From: Malania oleifera
Lineage: Eukaryota; Streptophyta; Magnoliopsida; Santalales; Ximeniaceae
DNA: 64,000 bases
Direction: 5' to 3'
Assembly (NCBI RefSeq): GCF_029873635.1
Contig: NC_080420.1
Location: 54,707,457-54,771,456 of the forward strand
Of this stretch, positions 46,720 through 58,970 are shown piece after piece (position 1 is the stretch's first letter; every line of letters starts with the position of its first letter). Position numbers and translations under genes: made by a program. A model generated the notes under the pieces. That model saw nothing but the letters and a program-made list of their open reading frames with translations, was not told the origin of the DNA and made no database searches.

Positions 46720-48742
46720 TGAGAATTAAGGTGTAATCACAAGAGAGGGGGTGAATTGAGTTTATTAAAATTTCTTTAAAACTTTTGTTCTACAAATTCC
46801 TTGATTTAAGAATTAACCCAACGAATTAATATTCAGCAATCACACAATCACAATGATATTGATTTGCAATCCTACAAGCACAGCCAACAATCCTTTTAAG
46901 TTAAGTCAACAAAAATCAATTTGAATAAAATCTTAGAATATTCAAAATCTGAATTTTCTTTTAATCAATGACTAATTAGAATAAATAATTTCAGAGATTT
47001 GATTTTCCAAAACCTCAACCTTTCCTTTATTTGATAGAGTAAGATTAATTTCAACAGTATAGTAAAATCAATATTCAAGATTACTTCTGAGTTTTTCAAA
47101 CCACTTAACAACCAAATAATGATAACCAATATGTTTCTTGGTTTTAAATATGAAACAAATTCAATAATTCAATGAACTTAAAAACTTGATAATCTGATTT
47201 TTTTAATCAATCAATCAAATATAGTATGCTGATTTCAAAAATGGATCAAAGTAAGAAACTTCAGCAACTCTCAATATTTAGCAAGTGTTAAATAATAATA
47301 CACGCAATATGTTTGCAGAAAATTAAAGAGAGTAGGGAGAAGAGCTAACGTCCATACTTTACAAGGTTCGGCCAGCGGCTTGCGTCATTGCCTCAAGCAA
47401 CTGCTATGAGGATTTTCCTTTCCAACTTCTTTACAAGCCAAGTTACAACCTCTCCATATCAAGTGGAGACCCCTCTTTAACAAGAATACCCCTTCTCGTT
47501 AGCCAACGATTCAACAACCCTAAATCGTCAAAAAATAACAAGAGAAACAAGAACAACTTGTGTACAAAAAGAACTCTCAACAAGAGCATATTAGTATAAT
47601 TGAATACCATTATACTTCAATCAATAATCAATATAAAAAGATGAAGCTCGAGTAAATATCACCGGGGTTCTTTCTTAAACTAAAAATTTTAGTGAAAGAT
47701 CAAAGAACCGTGAGCTTTTTATCAACAAGAACATAGCAGGTACTTCAGCAAAAGTATTAGTAAGATTGCTTTGAAGAGTAAAAGGAATTTAGATTGATTG
47801 CTACTTATAGGTCTATTTGATCTTTAGGTTTACCATGTATCTATAGATAGAAAAAGTTAATTTTCATATTCCCCAAGTTTCTTAGAGTGTTTCCTAAGTT
47901 TTCACAAGGTTTGGGGACCAAGCAATCCAATTTAGAAATTTTCCCTCGTTGTTTTAATTTGAAAATTACAAAGGTTAGTCAACTGAAACTATCGGGGTTT
48001 GTCGCCTGATCTTTTATAGAACAACAAATTTTGAAAGTCAGTGTAGTGTCAGTCGCCTGATTCTGAATTGTCAGTCGCCTAATCTTTTATAGAACAACAA
48101 ATTTTGAAAGTCAGTGTAGTGTCAGTCGCCTGATTCTAAATGGTCAGTCACATGAGCTTTTACAACTCAATATATTTCAAATGTCAGTATTAAGTCAGTC
48201 GCCTGAGCCTTTGAGATCTGATTCTGTTCATTTGCTCAAATTTTTTAGTATAAAAATGTCAATCGACTAATGAAACACTATCACTTGCCTGATCTTTTAC
48301 AACTTCCAGTAGATCCAAAAACTTTGATTTTAAATCTTTAATCTTGGAAAACTTAGTTGAGTCTTTAAAATATTTTTGGAGGTTTTCAAAAGTAGGTCTC
48401 TAAGTCCATAATGATTCCTAAGAGCTTCAAACATTTATATTGAGATTTGTAAAGTACTTACATGAGACTTCTTAAGATTCTAACTTTCTAAAACACTAAG
48501 TTTTCATGCTTTTTGCTTCCATTCTTTGAGTCTATCTTGTCTTCATCTTCAATAGACGTTAAGCTTCATTAGATCTTCTATCTTTGACTCCAAGCTTTTA
48601 ATGAACTTCATCAAGCATTTGAGATCTTGAACCTTTTATTAAAACCACTTAAATCCCAAAACATCATCACTTAACCAAATATGTTAAGTTCTCTTAATTT
48701 GTTATCATTAAAATAAGATTCTTAAGTCTTGTTAGGTCAACA
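46720..48742 (-). repeat. E6 5' LTR
   Basis: On the minus strand it starts at 48742 with TGTTGACCTAACAAGAC and ends at 46720 with CTTAATTCTCA. It has repeated CAGTCGCCTGA motifs (47970-48290), one stretch being duplicated (near 48010-48060 and 48075-48130), and CTATAGATACATGG at 47834-47847 as TATA-like box. Confidence 0.9.
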
Positions 48743-48747
48743 GAGTA

Positions 48748-49525
48748 AGATTTTACTCCATAAGAATTTTTGTCGCTTGTATTAAAGGAAGCCGGTAACT
48801 TCTTTGATTATCCTTCACTTTACAAGAAACTCTCTCTTGAAGTTAAAATCATCCATTTAAATCCTAACATATAATATTATCCCTCGTAGCGGGTCTAGAT
48901 ACCATGTGTCGTACCTCAACTTCTTTTTCCTCTGGTGTGTTTATACTGTAAGCGTCTTGATCTTCCTTCCCTAATTACTAAGTGGATGTTTGCCAAAGAG
49001 AGCTCTAAACCGAGTCTTTTGAGTCTCTTAACCTAAATCGTAACTCTTCTCTCTTTTTTCCATGCAAATCCAGTGACTTCTTCTCGTCTACTATGGTGAA
49101 ACAAATGGGTTATATATTAGCTGGTATACATGGGTGGATTCCAAAACACCGTCCACTTCCACAAGAAAATGTGCCTATGGAGGAGAACAGGGAATATGCC
49201 CATGTGGATGATCCACAATGTGAAGAGCAAAATGCTCCACTGGGTCTAGCTGATGCTCCTGAGGGTACTACACATGCACCTCCTGATTAGTGTCAGGAGC
49301 TTCATTGGCATTTTGATCTCAAGCTCGATACAATATAGCAGGACATCCATGCTATTTTCAATCTTTTAACCAAAGATTTGAACAGCTTGAGAACAAACTG
49401 GATAATGCTTCCTCTTCTAAAGGGAAAGTACCCATGGAAGCAAGCTCAAGTGAAGAAGAGGGCGAAGATGATGACGAGGAAAATGAGAGCTCTTCCAATG
49501 GAGATGCAATTGATGAGGATTAGAT
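48748..49525 (+). pseudogene. E5 post-pol ORF, 3' part
   Basis: Continues the gene cut by E6. A block near 48895-48945 matches the SRYHVSYLNFFFLWCV-type segment of E4. A later open frame is 49093-49290, and the stretch ends with a strongly acidic C-terminus (EEEGEDDDEENE-like, about 49450-49500) and TAG near 49523. Stops and frame changes interrupt it. Confidence 0.75.
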
Positions 49526-50144
49526 GAGGGAACACTAATCTTTAGGGGGGGCGGAGAGATATTTTTGTAACTTATTGAACTTTGATTGTACTTGCTTTGG
49601 TGATTTATTTCGCAAATAGCTTGGTTGTGTACAAATCTTGATATTAATGTATATATATTTTATTTGCAACCATTGTAAGTTCTATATCGGATATGATGAC
49701 TAAGTATGCATGTTAACTGCTGCATGTTGTTTGTGACTTTCTATTGATGGTCATATCTTTGTAAATTGCATGCTAGTTGTTGACAAACATATGTTTGTTG
49801 TTGCTGTCTATTTGCATGGTTGTACTGTATGCAAAATTTTTGTTGAAATTCTTTTTGTTGATGTCCAAAAGGGGAGAATAATCGTAAAATGAAAATTTTT
49901 TTTAAGATAGGGGAGAATCGTAGCAAAACGAGGGAGAATAAGAGCAAAATGAAATTTTTCATAAAATAACTTCTTGAATTTCAAGTAAAAAAAGGGGAGG
50001 AATTTTTTAAGAACTTAATCACAATTGAGCTTAAACGAATGTTTTTACATTGATTATTTTTTAAGTTTATGTTTATTGTGAGGGGGAGCCTTATCAAGGT
50101 TACCTCATTTTGCTTCTTGTTTGTCATCATCAAAAGGGGAAAAC
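49526..50144 (+). other. E5 3' non-coding region with polypurine tracts
   Basis: No gene supported. Purine tracts include AGGGGGGGCGGAGAG (49542-49556), AAAAGGGGAGAATAA (49867), AAAAAAGGGGAGGAA (49987), GAGGGGGAGCC (50080) and AAAAGGGGAAAAC (50132-50144), the last touching the 3' LTR. Confidence 0.7.
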
Positions 50145-51961
50145 TGCTAGTCTAACAAGACTTGATCTCATTTTGATAATGACAAACCAAGACATCTAAT
50201 TGTGCTATTAAGTGTAATTTACAGGTATTATAGATTAAAAGTAGAATGAAAGATGATCATTGGAAAGTCATGAAAAGCACAAGTAAATGAAGAATGGCTA
50301 TTGAAGAAAAGCTTGGATGAAGATCAAGCTTAAAGATAGGAAGACCTAGATAGTGTTCTATGTGTATTGTAAAATAGGTCTCATGTAAGTACTTCTCACA
50401 TTAGTATTTGTTATGAAGCTCTTAGGTTAATCACTTGGACTTAGATACCTTTTTAAAGACTTGGAAAATATTTTTACAAAGTTCAAATATCATTTCAAAT
50501 GATAAAAATCAGTTTTGGAATAAAAAATATAGAGAACATTGAAATTCAGGGTGTTCGAGCGCCTGAGGCTTATGCTTAGCCGACTGAATGCAGGAGTCTG
50601 AACAAACTGGTCTGGCATCAAAAGAGTCGAGCGACCGAACCAATGGTTCAATCAACCGAATGGCTATTGTCATTGTTAAAGTTCCACACAGTATTGGTTT
50701 AGGTGACCAAACTCATGGTTCAGTCAATCGAAAGGCTACTACCAGTTTGAAATTCATAATTTAAATTGGTTTGGGTGACCAAACTCCCAGTTCAATCGAA
50801 CGAAGCGCACAATAAGTTTCGCGAATGACCAAAAATCTTTCTGATTTTCAAAGATAATACTACCAAAACTTGCACAAAAAGTCATAATTTAAACTTAGCT
50901 ATTTATAGCTAACCCTAATCGTGTTGGGGCAAGCAAACACATTGATTTTATATTGAAAATTCTGTTGTGCGCCATTCCTTTGCTAAAATTGATTTTCTGG
51001 TTTATACTTTCAAGTTCTAAGCTTTCAAATCTAGAAAACTGAGCCAAACTCCCTGAGCTTCTTAGCAAATATTTTCTTTTGAGAGTATTATAATGCGTTA
51101 TTGTGTACGAATCCGCTCTGGTTAGAGAGCTTTTCTTTGTACAACTTAGCTGTTACAATTTCGTTGTAAACTGACAATTGTGGTTGCGAATCGTTGAACA
51201 AGCGGAAGGATTGTTTTTGCTTAAGAGATAACTCCACCTAAGGAAAGGAGAGAGGTGACTTTGCCTAATGAAGGAGTGGGGTGCTCTGCCCAAGCAAATG
51301 AGAGAGGTAACTCCACCTATGTAAAGGAGAGAGGTGAGTCTGCCTATTGAAGGAGAGTTTGTAAAAGGCATCTCCGCCTACTAAAAGAGAGAGGCTTCTC
51401 CACCTAGAAGGAGGGATAGTAAATCCTCACAGCAGTCTGCTTGAAGCAAGGATGTAGGCACGATTGCCGAAACTTGTAACAAATACCGGTGTCACGCTTT
51501 CCCTTATCTCCTTTATTTTTCAAGCATATTGATCTTGATATATATCTGCTGTGTATGCTATGAATGTGTAACTTTGATTGGTGAATGATGTGAATGATTT
51601 GAATACCCATATTGATCAAACTTTGTTGCAGTTACGAATTTAAGTTTGGTTAAATCGGCTGGTATCTTAATGTATTGGTTCATTACTCATTTCAGGTCTA
51701 ACATAAACTCTTGTGTGGCTACGTATATTTTTATCTCAGTATTGTTGATGGTGTGTAATTGATTACATATTGAAATTTCAGCTTAGATTTTCTCATATTT
51801 AGGAATATTGATATTAGTATAGTTGTTTGCTAAAAAAACTATGTGGTCATTAAAGTATTTAGAGCACGCGTACAATAAGTTTTAAAATTGATTAAGCTTT
51901 CGCACATAAAATTTTAAAATACCCAATTCACGGCACTCTTGGGATTACACCTTAACTTTCA
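50145..51961 (+). repeat. E5 3' LTR
   Basis: Starts TGCTAGTCTAACAAGAC (damaged compared with TGTTGG in the 5' copy) and ends ACCTTAACTTTCA followed by TGTTT. It carries the same palindrome cluster, TATA region and hairpin array as the 5' LTR. Confidence 0.92.
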
Positions 51962-51966
51962 TGTTT

Positions 51967-53600
51967 GCTTTCTCTTTATGAACCCTAATTCATGCATCTT
52001 CATAGGGCAATCAAAATTCCACCAAGAAGGAAAATCTATCCTAGTAGTTATGACTTAATCATTACTAGAGCTCAATCACAAAATATGGAGTTACCGAATC
52101 ACGTCAAAACAAAGAAAATGTGGCAAGGATGGAACCTTCATTGGATGAAAGGTTGAGGCTTTGGAAAAGTCTGCAGTGAATCTAGTCCAACTTATAAAAG
52201 GAAAGTCACATGTAGTGGATGGAGTTACATCAATAGTTGCTCAAGAACCTATTTTCATCAACATAACTAGACAAAAGGCAACTATTGAACTAACAAGGTT
52301 TGAACCGAAATTAACCAAATCCAAAGATGAGGGAAGTCATTTAGCTAGAGACATGTATCACATGGCTTATATCGAGGAACAATTGAGATCAATTCAAAGC
52401 ATACAAGATAGAGGTAAAGGGTATTTTGAAAATTTATGACTTTTTATTGATGTAAACATTTCATAGAAATTCAAAGAACCTGACTTTGATAAATATAATG
52501 GAATGAGATGTCCTAAAATACATCTTAAGACAAATGCTCACAAGATGAAACCATATGCTAAGAACTAGAAGAAGTTGATTCATATATTCTATGAAAGTTT
52601 GACAAGTCCAGCTTCGAGATAGTATGCTTCACTTGAGAAAAATCGAGTTAAAAAATGGTGAGACTCGGCCAATTTGTTCTTGAAACAACACTAGTTCAAT
52701 GCTTAGATTGCCATTAATCAAATGAGTCTTTAGAACATGGAAAAAGAAGAATTTAGAATTTTTCAAAGAATATACTCAGAGATGGAAGATGGTAGATAAT
52801 CAAGTAAAACCACCATTGTTGGATACCAAAATGGTAGAACTTTTGTGGAAACATTGAAAGGTGTTTACTTTAACAAATTGATTCCACAAAGTCTATCCAA
52901 ATTTGTAATAGTTGTAAGACATAAGGAAAAGAATTGAAAGTGGGTTGAAATTTGGGAAGCTCAATGATTATACTGCTTTGAAATCAATTGAACAAATTAT
53001 TAGAAAGAAAATTTTCATCAAGAAGGAGAAAATTGAAAAGGAATTGAATATAGTTTCTAAGAACAAGGCACAAAATTCAAATATAACTCAAGCTATTTGC
53101 ACCCACACCACCCAACTTGTCATCAACTCACAACCAAATCAAGCCAATCCTAACCCAAAATCAAGAAGGGAATTCACTACTTCCAATTCTTTTGGTTGAC
53201 TAACACCATCAATTACTAGCTCAAGGGAAAATTGTGCTGGTACCTATGAAATTAAGGTAGAATATGAAGTTATGTGATCCAAATCAAAATTATAAATATC
53301 ATATGAATGCACGTAGTCATGCTACCAATAATTGTTTAGCCTTGAAACATCAAATTCAAGATCTCATTCATGTCAATATCTTGATATTTCCAACTAGTAA
53401 AAAACTTTCACATCCTAATGTGAAAATAAATCCATTGCCACATCATGGTAGCACATCCATCAATGCTTTTGAAGCATATGAAATACATGATATCAGTTGG
53501 TCCACACCTTCTACATCTCACATTACTATTAATTTTGCACCAATAATCAACCCTCATAAGCACATACATTCGAAACACTTTAAATTAAGAATTTAATTAC
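51967..53600 (+). pseudogene. gag: G1 gag, broken
   Basis: The frame 52161-52439 (rich in charged residues, IEEQLRSIQSIQDRG) is followed by FKEPDFDKYNGMRCPKIHL near 52470-52530 and then LIHIFYESLTSPASR, the pattern of the Tat-type gypsy gag domain (PF03732-like), with several stops. Frames 52945-53199 and 53264-53596 continue it, the latter with a HATNNCLALKHQIQDLI stretch that marks the gag end in this clade. Protease is not found after it. Confidence 0.75.
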
Positions 53601-54104
53601 TCAAACATAAACACCATAAATCATGTTATATTTCACATGTTCAAGGATTTTGAAAAGGAGTATGATGCTATTCAAAAATAAGTCCCAAGAGTTCTTTCAC
53701 AAAGGAATCAAGTTATATGCAATAAAGATGTTATTCAAAATTTCAAGAATTTAAGTTTTACTGTATGCAAGCAATATTCTCACAATTGATTTTAAACTAA
53801 CAAGTATCAATATTGCAATCTATGGATTCAAATGGCTTATTAAATATGGAATTTCATATTTCCAGCAAAGGCTTACAATATAATATAAGAGTTCAAATAA
53901 ATGTTGAGATTACCAAGAGAGTTGTTTGGATGATATTGATGCTTTTCAACACAAGTAGTCCACACCTTAGGTTCTTCATACAAGCTTTGAAATACCAACG
54001 AACCCAGCAATGCAATGGAGTGATGGTGGCTATGTGGGGATATGAAGGTGTTGGCCATGCGGGTGTATTTGGGTGGAGGTCGTGTGGGGTAAAAGGGAGG
54101 TGAT
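53601..54104 (+). other. G1 end or intergenic, nothing recognised
   Basis: Possible degenerate gypsy sequence. Overlapping frames at 53813-54103 (+), 53873-54058 (-) and 53893-54183 (-) show no family. Confidence 0.35.
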
Positions 54105-54249
54105 GGAGATGGAGTCGCTGGATATATAGAGGTCTCTCACCACCTGATCTCCAGGGAGAATGACGTAGCCTCTCACTACACAATCACAAGGATTAGACAA
54201 AACTTAACAAACTTCAACAAAGGAAAATCTTTTCAATATCAATATTCAA

Positions 54250-54986
54250 AACTTAGCTTATGTTCTTACAATGAAGGGATATATATAGCATGGGGGGACA
54301 AAGCATTAACAAGCTTAGCTAGCATGGAGGGACAAGGACATTAAACAACTAACAACTCCCACACAAGCATGGGAGACGCAAATAATAAAAACAACTTACT
54401 AGACACATTAATTACTCTTACAAGTTACTAACAAAATAAATGGTCCAACTTTCTAGACACAATAAATACTAAGCACATCTTACTAACACACACAACTTAC
54501 TAAGGCATGCACATGAAGGTGAGCAAGTTGTCTTGCATGGTTATACATTAAATACAAAACAAAAGTCAAAGGAAGGCCCAATTCGTTTGGGGCCCAATGG
54601 AGCCATGTGTGGGGCCCACATGGATCCTAAACTCAAACTTGCTTCTGCATCTCTACTCGAGTCTTTCTCACACTGAAAATTCTTCAAGCATCTACAAAAT
54701 AATTATAAGTTGATGTGGACATCTGGGGGTCGTCCATGTGTTAGCATATCATCAAAGGAAATGTGGACATCTAGAGGTCTTCCACGTGTCACAATGTCTG
54801 AAAATGACATAAGTAGGGCATGATGATCCCCATCACCCAAAGAACATTGATGAATGGAAAAAGCGAGTGTCGATCCAGGTTTTCTATTAGTGCATCAACT
54901 AAACCATATTTTTAGAGGAGGAGAGACTGGAGACCCTGGATCATTTTATGATTGCCATTATCAATGGTGTGATTGAGGATGTTATC
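54250..54986 (-). promoter_or_regulatory. Pararetrovirus intergenic region: repeated block and TATA box
   Basis: A block of about 32 bases starting GATGTGGACATCTGGGGGTC occurs at 54712-54743 and again as AATGTGGACATCTAGAGGTC at 54759-54790, both ending in a CCAYGTGT motif. Downstream on the minus strand lies CTATATATATCCC (plus-strand 54281-54293). This resembles an enhancer repeat and the core of a full-length-transcript promoter. Role inferred. Confidence 0.5.
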
Positions 54987-56640
54987 CTAGATTTCACTTG
55001 GAAAAGTCTGGACTAGTTTTGAAAGAGATGAAGAAGAAGATGAGGATGCCATGAAAGAGAAAACTTGGGGATGATTTGTTGGTCTTGAGAGGAAGTCACT
55101 GAGGATATTGTGCTTTCCTTTGATGTACTTAACTTTGAATTTATACTGTGAGAACAAATTTGCCCATCTAAGGAGTTGTCCCTGCGAGAGGATCTTCTGC
55201 TTGAATTGGATCATCTTTGTAAAGAAGAACATATCCATTTCGATTAGAAAAGTACATCCAATCAGATGGAATTCAAACTTTTCAATCCCTCTCTTTACTG
55301 CTAATATCTCTTTGAAGGTGGAGTGATAATGTGATTCTGATTCTTTGAATGCTCCACTCTTGTATCCACAGATATGTCTAATCTCATCTTCTTTTTCTTC
55401 GATTAAAGCTGCTCCCCGGCAGAAATCATTAGCATCAGTCTGTAGGATTCTCTTTCCTTTGTTAGGAATCTGGAGTGGTGGCAATGTTGTGGCCACTGCT
55501 TTGAGTGATTTAATCGCTTCTGTGTTTTTGACTTCCCAAGGGGGAACGTCTTTCTTTTTCAAAAGCTGGTGGAGTGTTATGTAAGTTGCCAGCCTTGGGA
55601 TAAAGTCTGCCATATAATTGACAATACCAACGAACTGTTGCAATTACTTTGTCGTCATCCGACTTTCCGGAAAAGTGTGGTGCTATGTAGCAATATGTGG
55701 TTGCAGCTCATATCTCCCTTTGCTAATCTTCATCCCAAGGAAATCTACTATCTCGACACCAAAAATCATTTTCTTTTCTGACAGCATGATTCTATAGTGC
55801 TCTACTATGTTAGTGAATTGATTCAAAAGCTTAGCATGTGATATTGTATCCGTTGAGAACACAAAGATATCATCAATATAGATCAAGGCATGATGAAATA
55901 TGCGTTGGAAGATCTTGATCATTGCCTTTTGGAAAATGGACGGAGCCACTTTAAACCCAAATGGCATAACAATCCATTGGTAGTGGAAATTGGGTATGCA
56001 GAAAGACGTTTTGGGCCTGTCATCTAGATGGATGCCCAATTGCCAAAAGCCAACTTTCAAGTCAAACTTTGAAAATATTTGGGCCTCCGATAGTTGTGAA
56101 AATAGGCTGGACATGTTTGACAATGGGAACTAATAATCAGCAAGAAAATGATTGAGGGGCTGGTAGTTGATGATGAGCCAAAACTTTCCTCGAGATTGTT
56201 CAGCCCATTTGTTAACATAGAAGGCTTCACAAGCCCACTACAACTTAATTGGTTCAATAAGCTCTTCTCCTTGGAGTTGGGTCAACTCATCCTAAGCGAA
56301 GGAATAGTGTTCTGGATTCATCCCCTTGTGATTGGCTTTAGTTGGGTTGATATCTTCATTCCTTTTTAAGGGGAGACTGACAAAGAACTCTGGATTCTTC
56401 CATAATGGCTTTGAGCATTTCTCCAAAAACTAAGGACTCAGTGATCTGGAAGATATTAAGAGTCTTGGTCCATTGTAACAAATGTGATCTGAATTTTAAA
56501 CCTAAGGTTATCCACTGGACCTTGTTTAAGTGCTGAATGATATCGAATCCAATAAGATTTTTATTTGGAAGGTTTGATCTAAAGAATATTGCCTTGATTA
56601 AGAATTTTGAATGAAGCTTAATATAAACACACACACTTTT
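54987..56640 (-). pseudogene. Pararetrovirus RT-RNase H, defective
   Basis: RT lies in 56123-55683 with FSKFDLK and the catalytic YIDD (plus-strand 55869-55880), both intact. RNase H follows in the same frame at 55643-54987, with QTDAND, YHSTFKEILAV and DFLSRP, ending in a serine run. A stop separates RT and RNase H. A frameshift lies between about 56130 and 56350, upstream of which the linker frame 56634-56356 is in phase with the coat-protein frame. It would copy viral RNA to DNA in an intact virus. It is not functional here. Confidence 0.85.
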
Positions 56641-56910
56641 TAACTTGACCTAGAAGTGCTCTCCATTTGCTGCGTTGAATCCTTGGTTACAAGGCTTCCA
56701 TTTGTCTTTCAGGAGAATACCTAACTTAAGAAAGCTGTATGCTGCTCCTGTGTCTAAGAATGCAATGAATTTAATTGGCTTTGAGTATTTATCAGCTAAT
56801 ACCCAAACTGGAGCACAGGGTGAAACGTAGCTTCCCTTCTTAAATTGTGCCGATAATGATTATTGGATGGAATAGAGATTGTGAACTACATCCTCTATTG
56901 AAGCTATCAG
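56641..56910 (-). pseudogene. Pararetrovirus aspartic protease, remnant
   Basis: The minus strand encodes FIAFLDTGAAYSFL with the DTGA active site at plus-strand 56743-56754, upstream of RT as expected for the polyprotein protease. Stops occur nearby. Confidence 0.75.
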
Positions 56911-57148
56911 GTAGCACTCATTGTTAATGGGTTGGATGTGAGAACATTCAAGTGGATTGGCCTGATAGCTCTCAAACTCTTCATCTTCATCCAAAGAGTT
57001 TAAAAGATCTATCTATCCACATTACTGGAAAGCAAGGATAGAATCTTCACCTTGTTGATCATCAATGGAGAAAATGGATTCAATGTCATCATCTGAATCC
57101 CAATCTGAGACTTTGTGTGACATCTGGATTAGTTTAATTCTCCTTCAT

Positions 57149-57930
57149 TTATGGGGACATCTTTTTGCATAATGCCCCTTTTGATTGCAAATATAGCATC
57201 AATGATCTTTTGATTCTTGTTCGTGCTTCCTCTTTCTCAAATATTTCCAACGCCTCTGCTTGTGCTTTGACCTTCTGGATTTTCTGGGGGGAGAAACATC
57301 TCCACGTTCTCCTATTGGGCAGGAACATTGCTTGTTTCCTTTGCACTTGATTAGGAGGTCCTTCCTTTTGCATTCCTTGGTCATTTTCATGCCTGCTTTC
57401 TGGACTCTTCTATACATGTCATACTTTATGCAAAACGCATCCAAATTCATAAGACCACTTTGATAAAGTTTACCAAGAGAGGTGCTTTCGAGTCTTTTTC
57501 CACTCGTTTGGAGTTCGCAAAGGACTCTTTCTCCTAGTGGATCGAGAAAGCTATTAAGATAAGCTTGCATGAGATTGATGCCATCTGGTCCGTAGAGAGT
57601 GTAATACCTTTTAGAGTTGAGATTATAATGCTTCTCCAGATCCTTTCTTTTAAGTGAGCAGCATTTGATCTTCATGTACTCTTCTCTAGCCTGAGTGATG
57701 TGGTCTTCCCAAGCACCACAGAATTCTTCAATGATTGTGGAGATGAAGAAATCAAGGTTTGGAACCTATGATATCTGCAACTGTCTGTAATTTCCAAGGT
57801 TGATCCACCAAATTCTTAATCTTCCAATGAATTTGGAAATAGCTCTTCCAATGACTTCTTTGAGGGTAATTCCCTCTTTCATTAATTCAACAGTGCACCA
57901 TGCATGGAGCTCAAGAATTTTATTTCTTCA
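57149..57930 (-). pseudogene. Pararetrovirus coat-protein region, defective
   Basis: Frame 57675-57199 has a KCCSLKRKDLEKHY-type start, LNSFLDPLGERVL, and a basic tract, followed near 57215-57165 by the zinc knuckle CYICNQKGHYAKRC preceded by a stop. A basic tract plus one CCHC knuckle is typical of caulimovirid coat proteins. The fragment 58158-57928 upstream is in the same phase. Confidence 0.8.
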
Positions 57931-58970
57931 CTGGCTTAGAGGGATTCCTTTCAATGAAATGGTTGGCTCAATTCCATTGTTGCTTGAACTATGCGTGGGA
58001 ATAGCTGATGCAGTATTCTCTGAGAGGTTGATGTTGTCATCTACTCCTTCATCATCTGTAGGACTGTTGTATTCTCTCCCGTAGGTGGATGGTTGGGTCA
58101 TCATTGTAGGCTTTGGAAGTTGAATCTCATCTTCTTCAGAGGAATCATCATCCGTCATGATGACAAGAGATTATTTTGGTGCTTCTTCTAGATGTGATGG
58201 TTACGCCATCTCAATAAGGAGTTTCGAGATAGGATTATCTTTTTCAAGAACCTCAATATATGGTTCTCGATCTGGATCACTTGATTCTCTAAATTTTTGC
58301 TTATCTTTCTTCTTCTGGGCAGTGGAGATAGTCTTTGATTCAACCCTCTAGGTTTGGGCCAGCTTTTGGATATACTGCCTCTTTTTGAGATGGAGAAATG
58401 AGTCACTACCTTTGAAAGATACTTGCATCGATACTGGCTGGAATGCTGGCTGAGGAGAGTTGAATGCCAAAGTAGTTGGAGGGAAGAGATGGGTCAATCC
58501 TCGTGTGTCAAAGTTGTTGCTGTTGGCTTTGCTTTAGAGAATTAAGCTGGGCTTTGAGGCGCTGCATTTCTACTTCTTTCTTTTCGAAAGCTAGAGAGAA
58601 TGCCGACATATGCTCAATCATTTGCATAAGCTCCTCATGCAATCTTTGGATATGGTTCTGACATTTTTCGATGAGGATTAAAGTGATGTCGAACTTGTTT
58701 TCGACTTTGTTAGCTAGCTGTCTCTAGTTATCCATAATATGCAAAAGCATTGTATTCTGGGCTATGGCATTATTTGACTGCCAATTGAGAGTTGCTTCAG
58801 TTGGGGATACCTGCTTGATAGATTCGTCTGGGTTGACAACAAGTGGATCTTTGATCTTCCAGGAGTGCTTCATGTGGGACCGCACGTCTTCGTACTCTAA
58901 TGGTGGGAAATCACCATCATAGCTTGAATGTCTAAGCACGTTGATCTGGGAGACTCATCATCTTTTGTGT
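57931..58970 (-). pseudogene. Pararetrovirus region between MP and coat protein
   Basis: Contains a FPPLEYEDVR-like stretch with ATLNWQSNNAIAQN (58939-58724), a likely coiled coil (58700-58560), a basic segment (58406-58188) and an acidic segment (58158-57928) ahead of the coat domain. Several frame changes. Similar stretches occur in caulimovirid polyproteins, and the role is uncertain. Confidence 0.6.

Larger units (their letters stand above)
40775..48742 (-). mobile_element. E6: minus-strand Sirevirus-type element inserted in E5, GAGCA/GAGTA
   Basis: It is 7968 bases with LTRs 46720-48742 (5') and 40775-42724 (3'). The flanks GAGCA (40770-40774) and GAGTA (48743-48747) are a duplication with one change. 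The interior is only about 4 kb: gag N-terminus fused to RT, then RNase H and a post-pol ORF. Protease and integrase are deleted. LTRs differ at about 11 of the first 176 positions by eye. It lies antisense inside the E5 post-pol ORF. Confidence 0.92.
35349..51961 (+). mobile_element. E5: Sirevirus-type element without pol, target duplication TGTTT
   Basis: LTRs at 35349-37216 and 50145-51961 are flanked by perfect TGTTT copies (35344-35348, 51962-51966). Inside are a primer site, gag with two knuckles, about 0.9 kb of non-coding DNA, and a post-pol ORF split by E6. Protease, integrase, RT and RNase H are absent. By eye the LTRs differ at about 22 of the first 178 positions, about twice the divergence of E2 or E6, which fits E5 being the older host of E6. 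Without E6 the element is about 8.6 kb. Confidence 0.93.
34609..54104 (+). mobile_element. G1: Tat-type Ty3/gypsy fragment split by E5
   Basis: Left piece 34609-35348 has the tRNA-Arg primer site and an untranslated leader. Right piece 51962 to about 53600 has gag. The two are separated exactly by E5 and its TGTTT duplication, so they were continuous. The protease-to-integrase part and both LTRs are not present or not recognisable. The right limit is uncertain and 54104 is where the caulimovirid copy seems to start. Confidence 0.7.

Noticed and set aside
53813-54183. ORFs on both strands near the G1/pararetrovirus border
   Set aside because: Mutually overlapping with no recognisable domains.
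54987-56640. Ty3/gypsy pol as explanation of the RT-RNase H frames
   Set aside because: No integrase or LTR follows. A coat-protein-like CCHC region and a 30K-type movement protein precede it, which fits Caulimoviridae.
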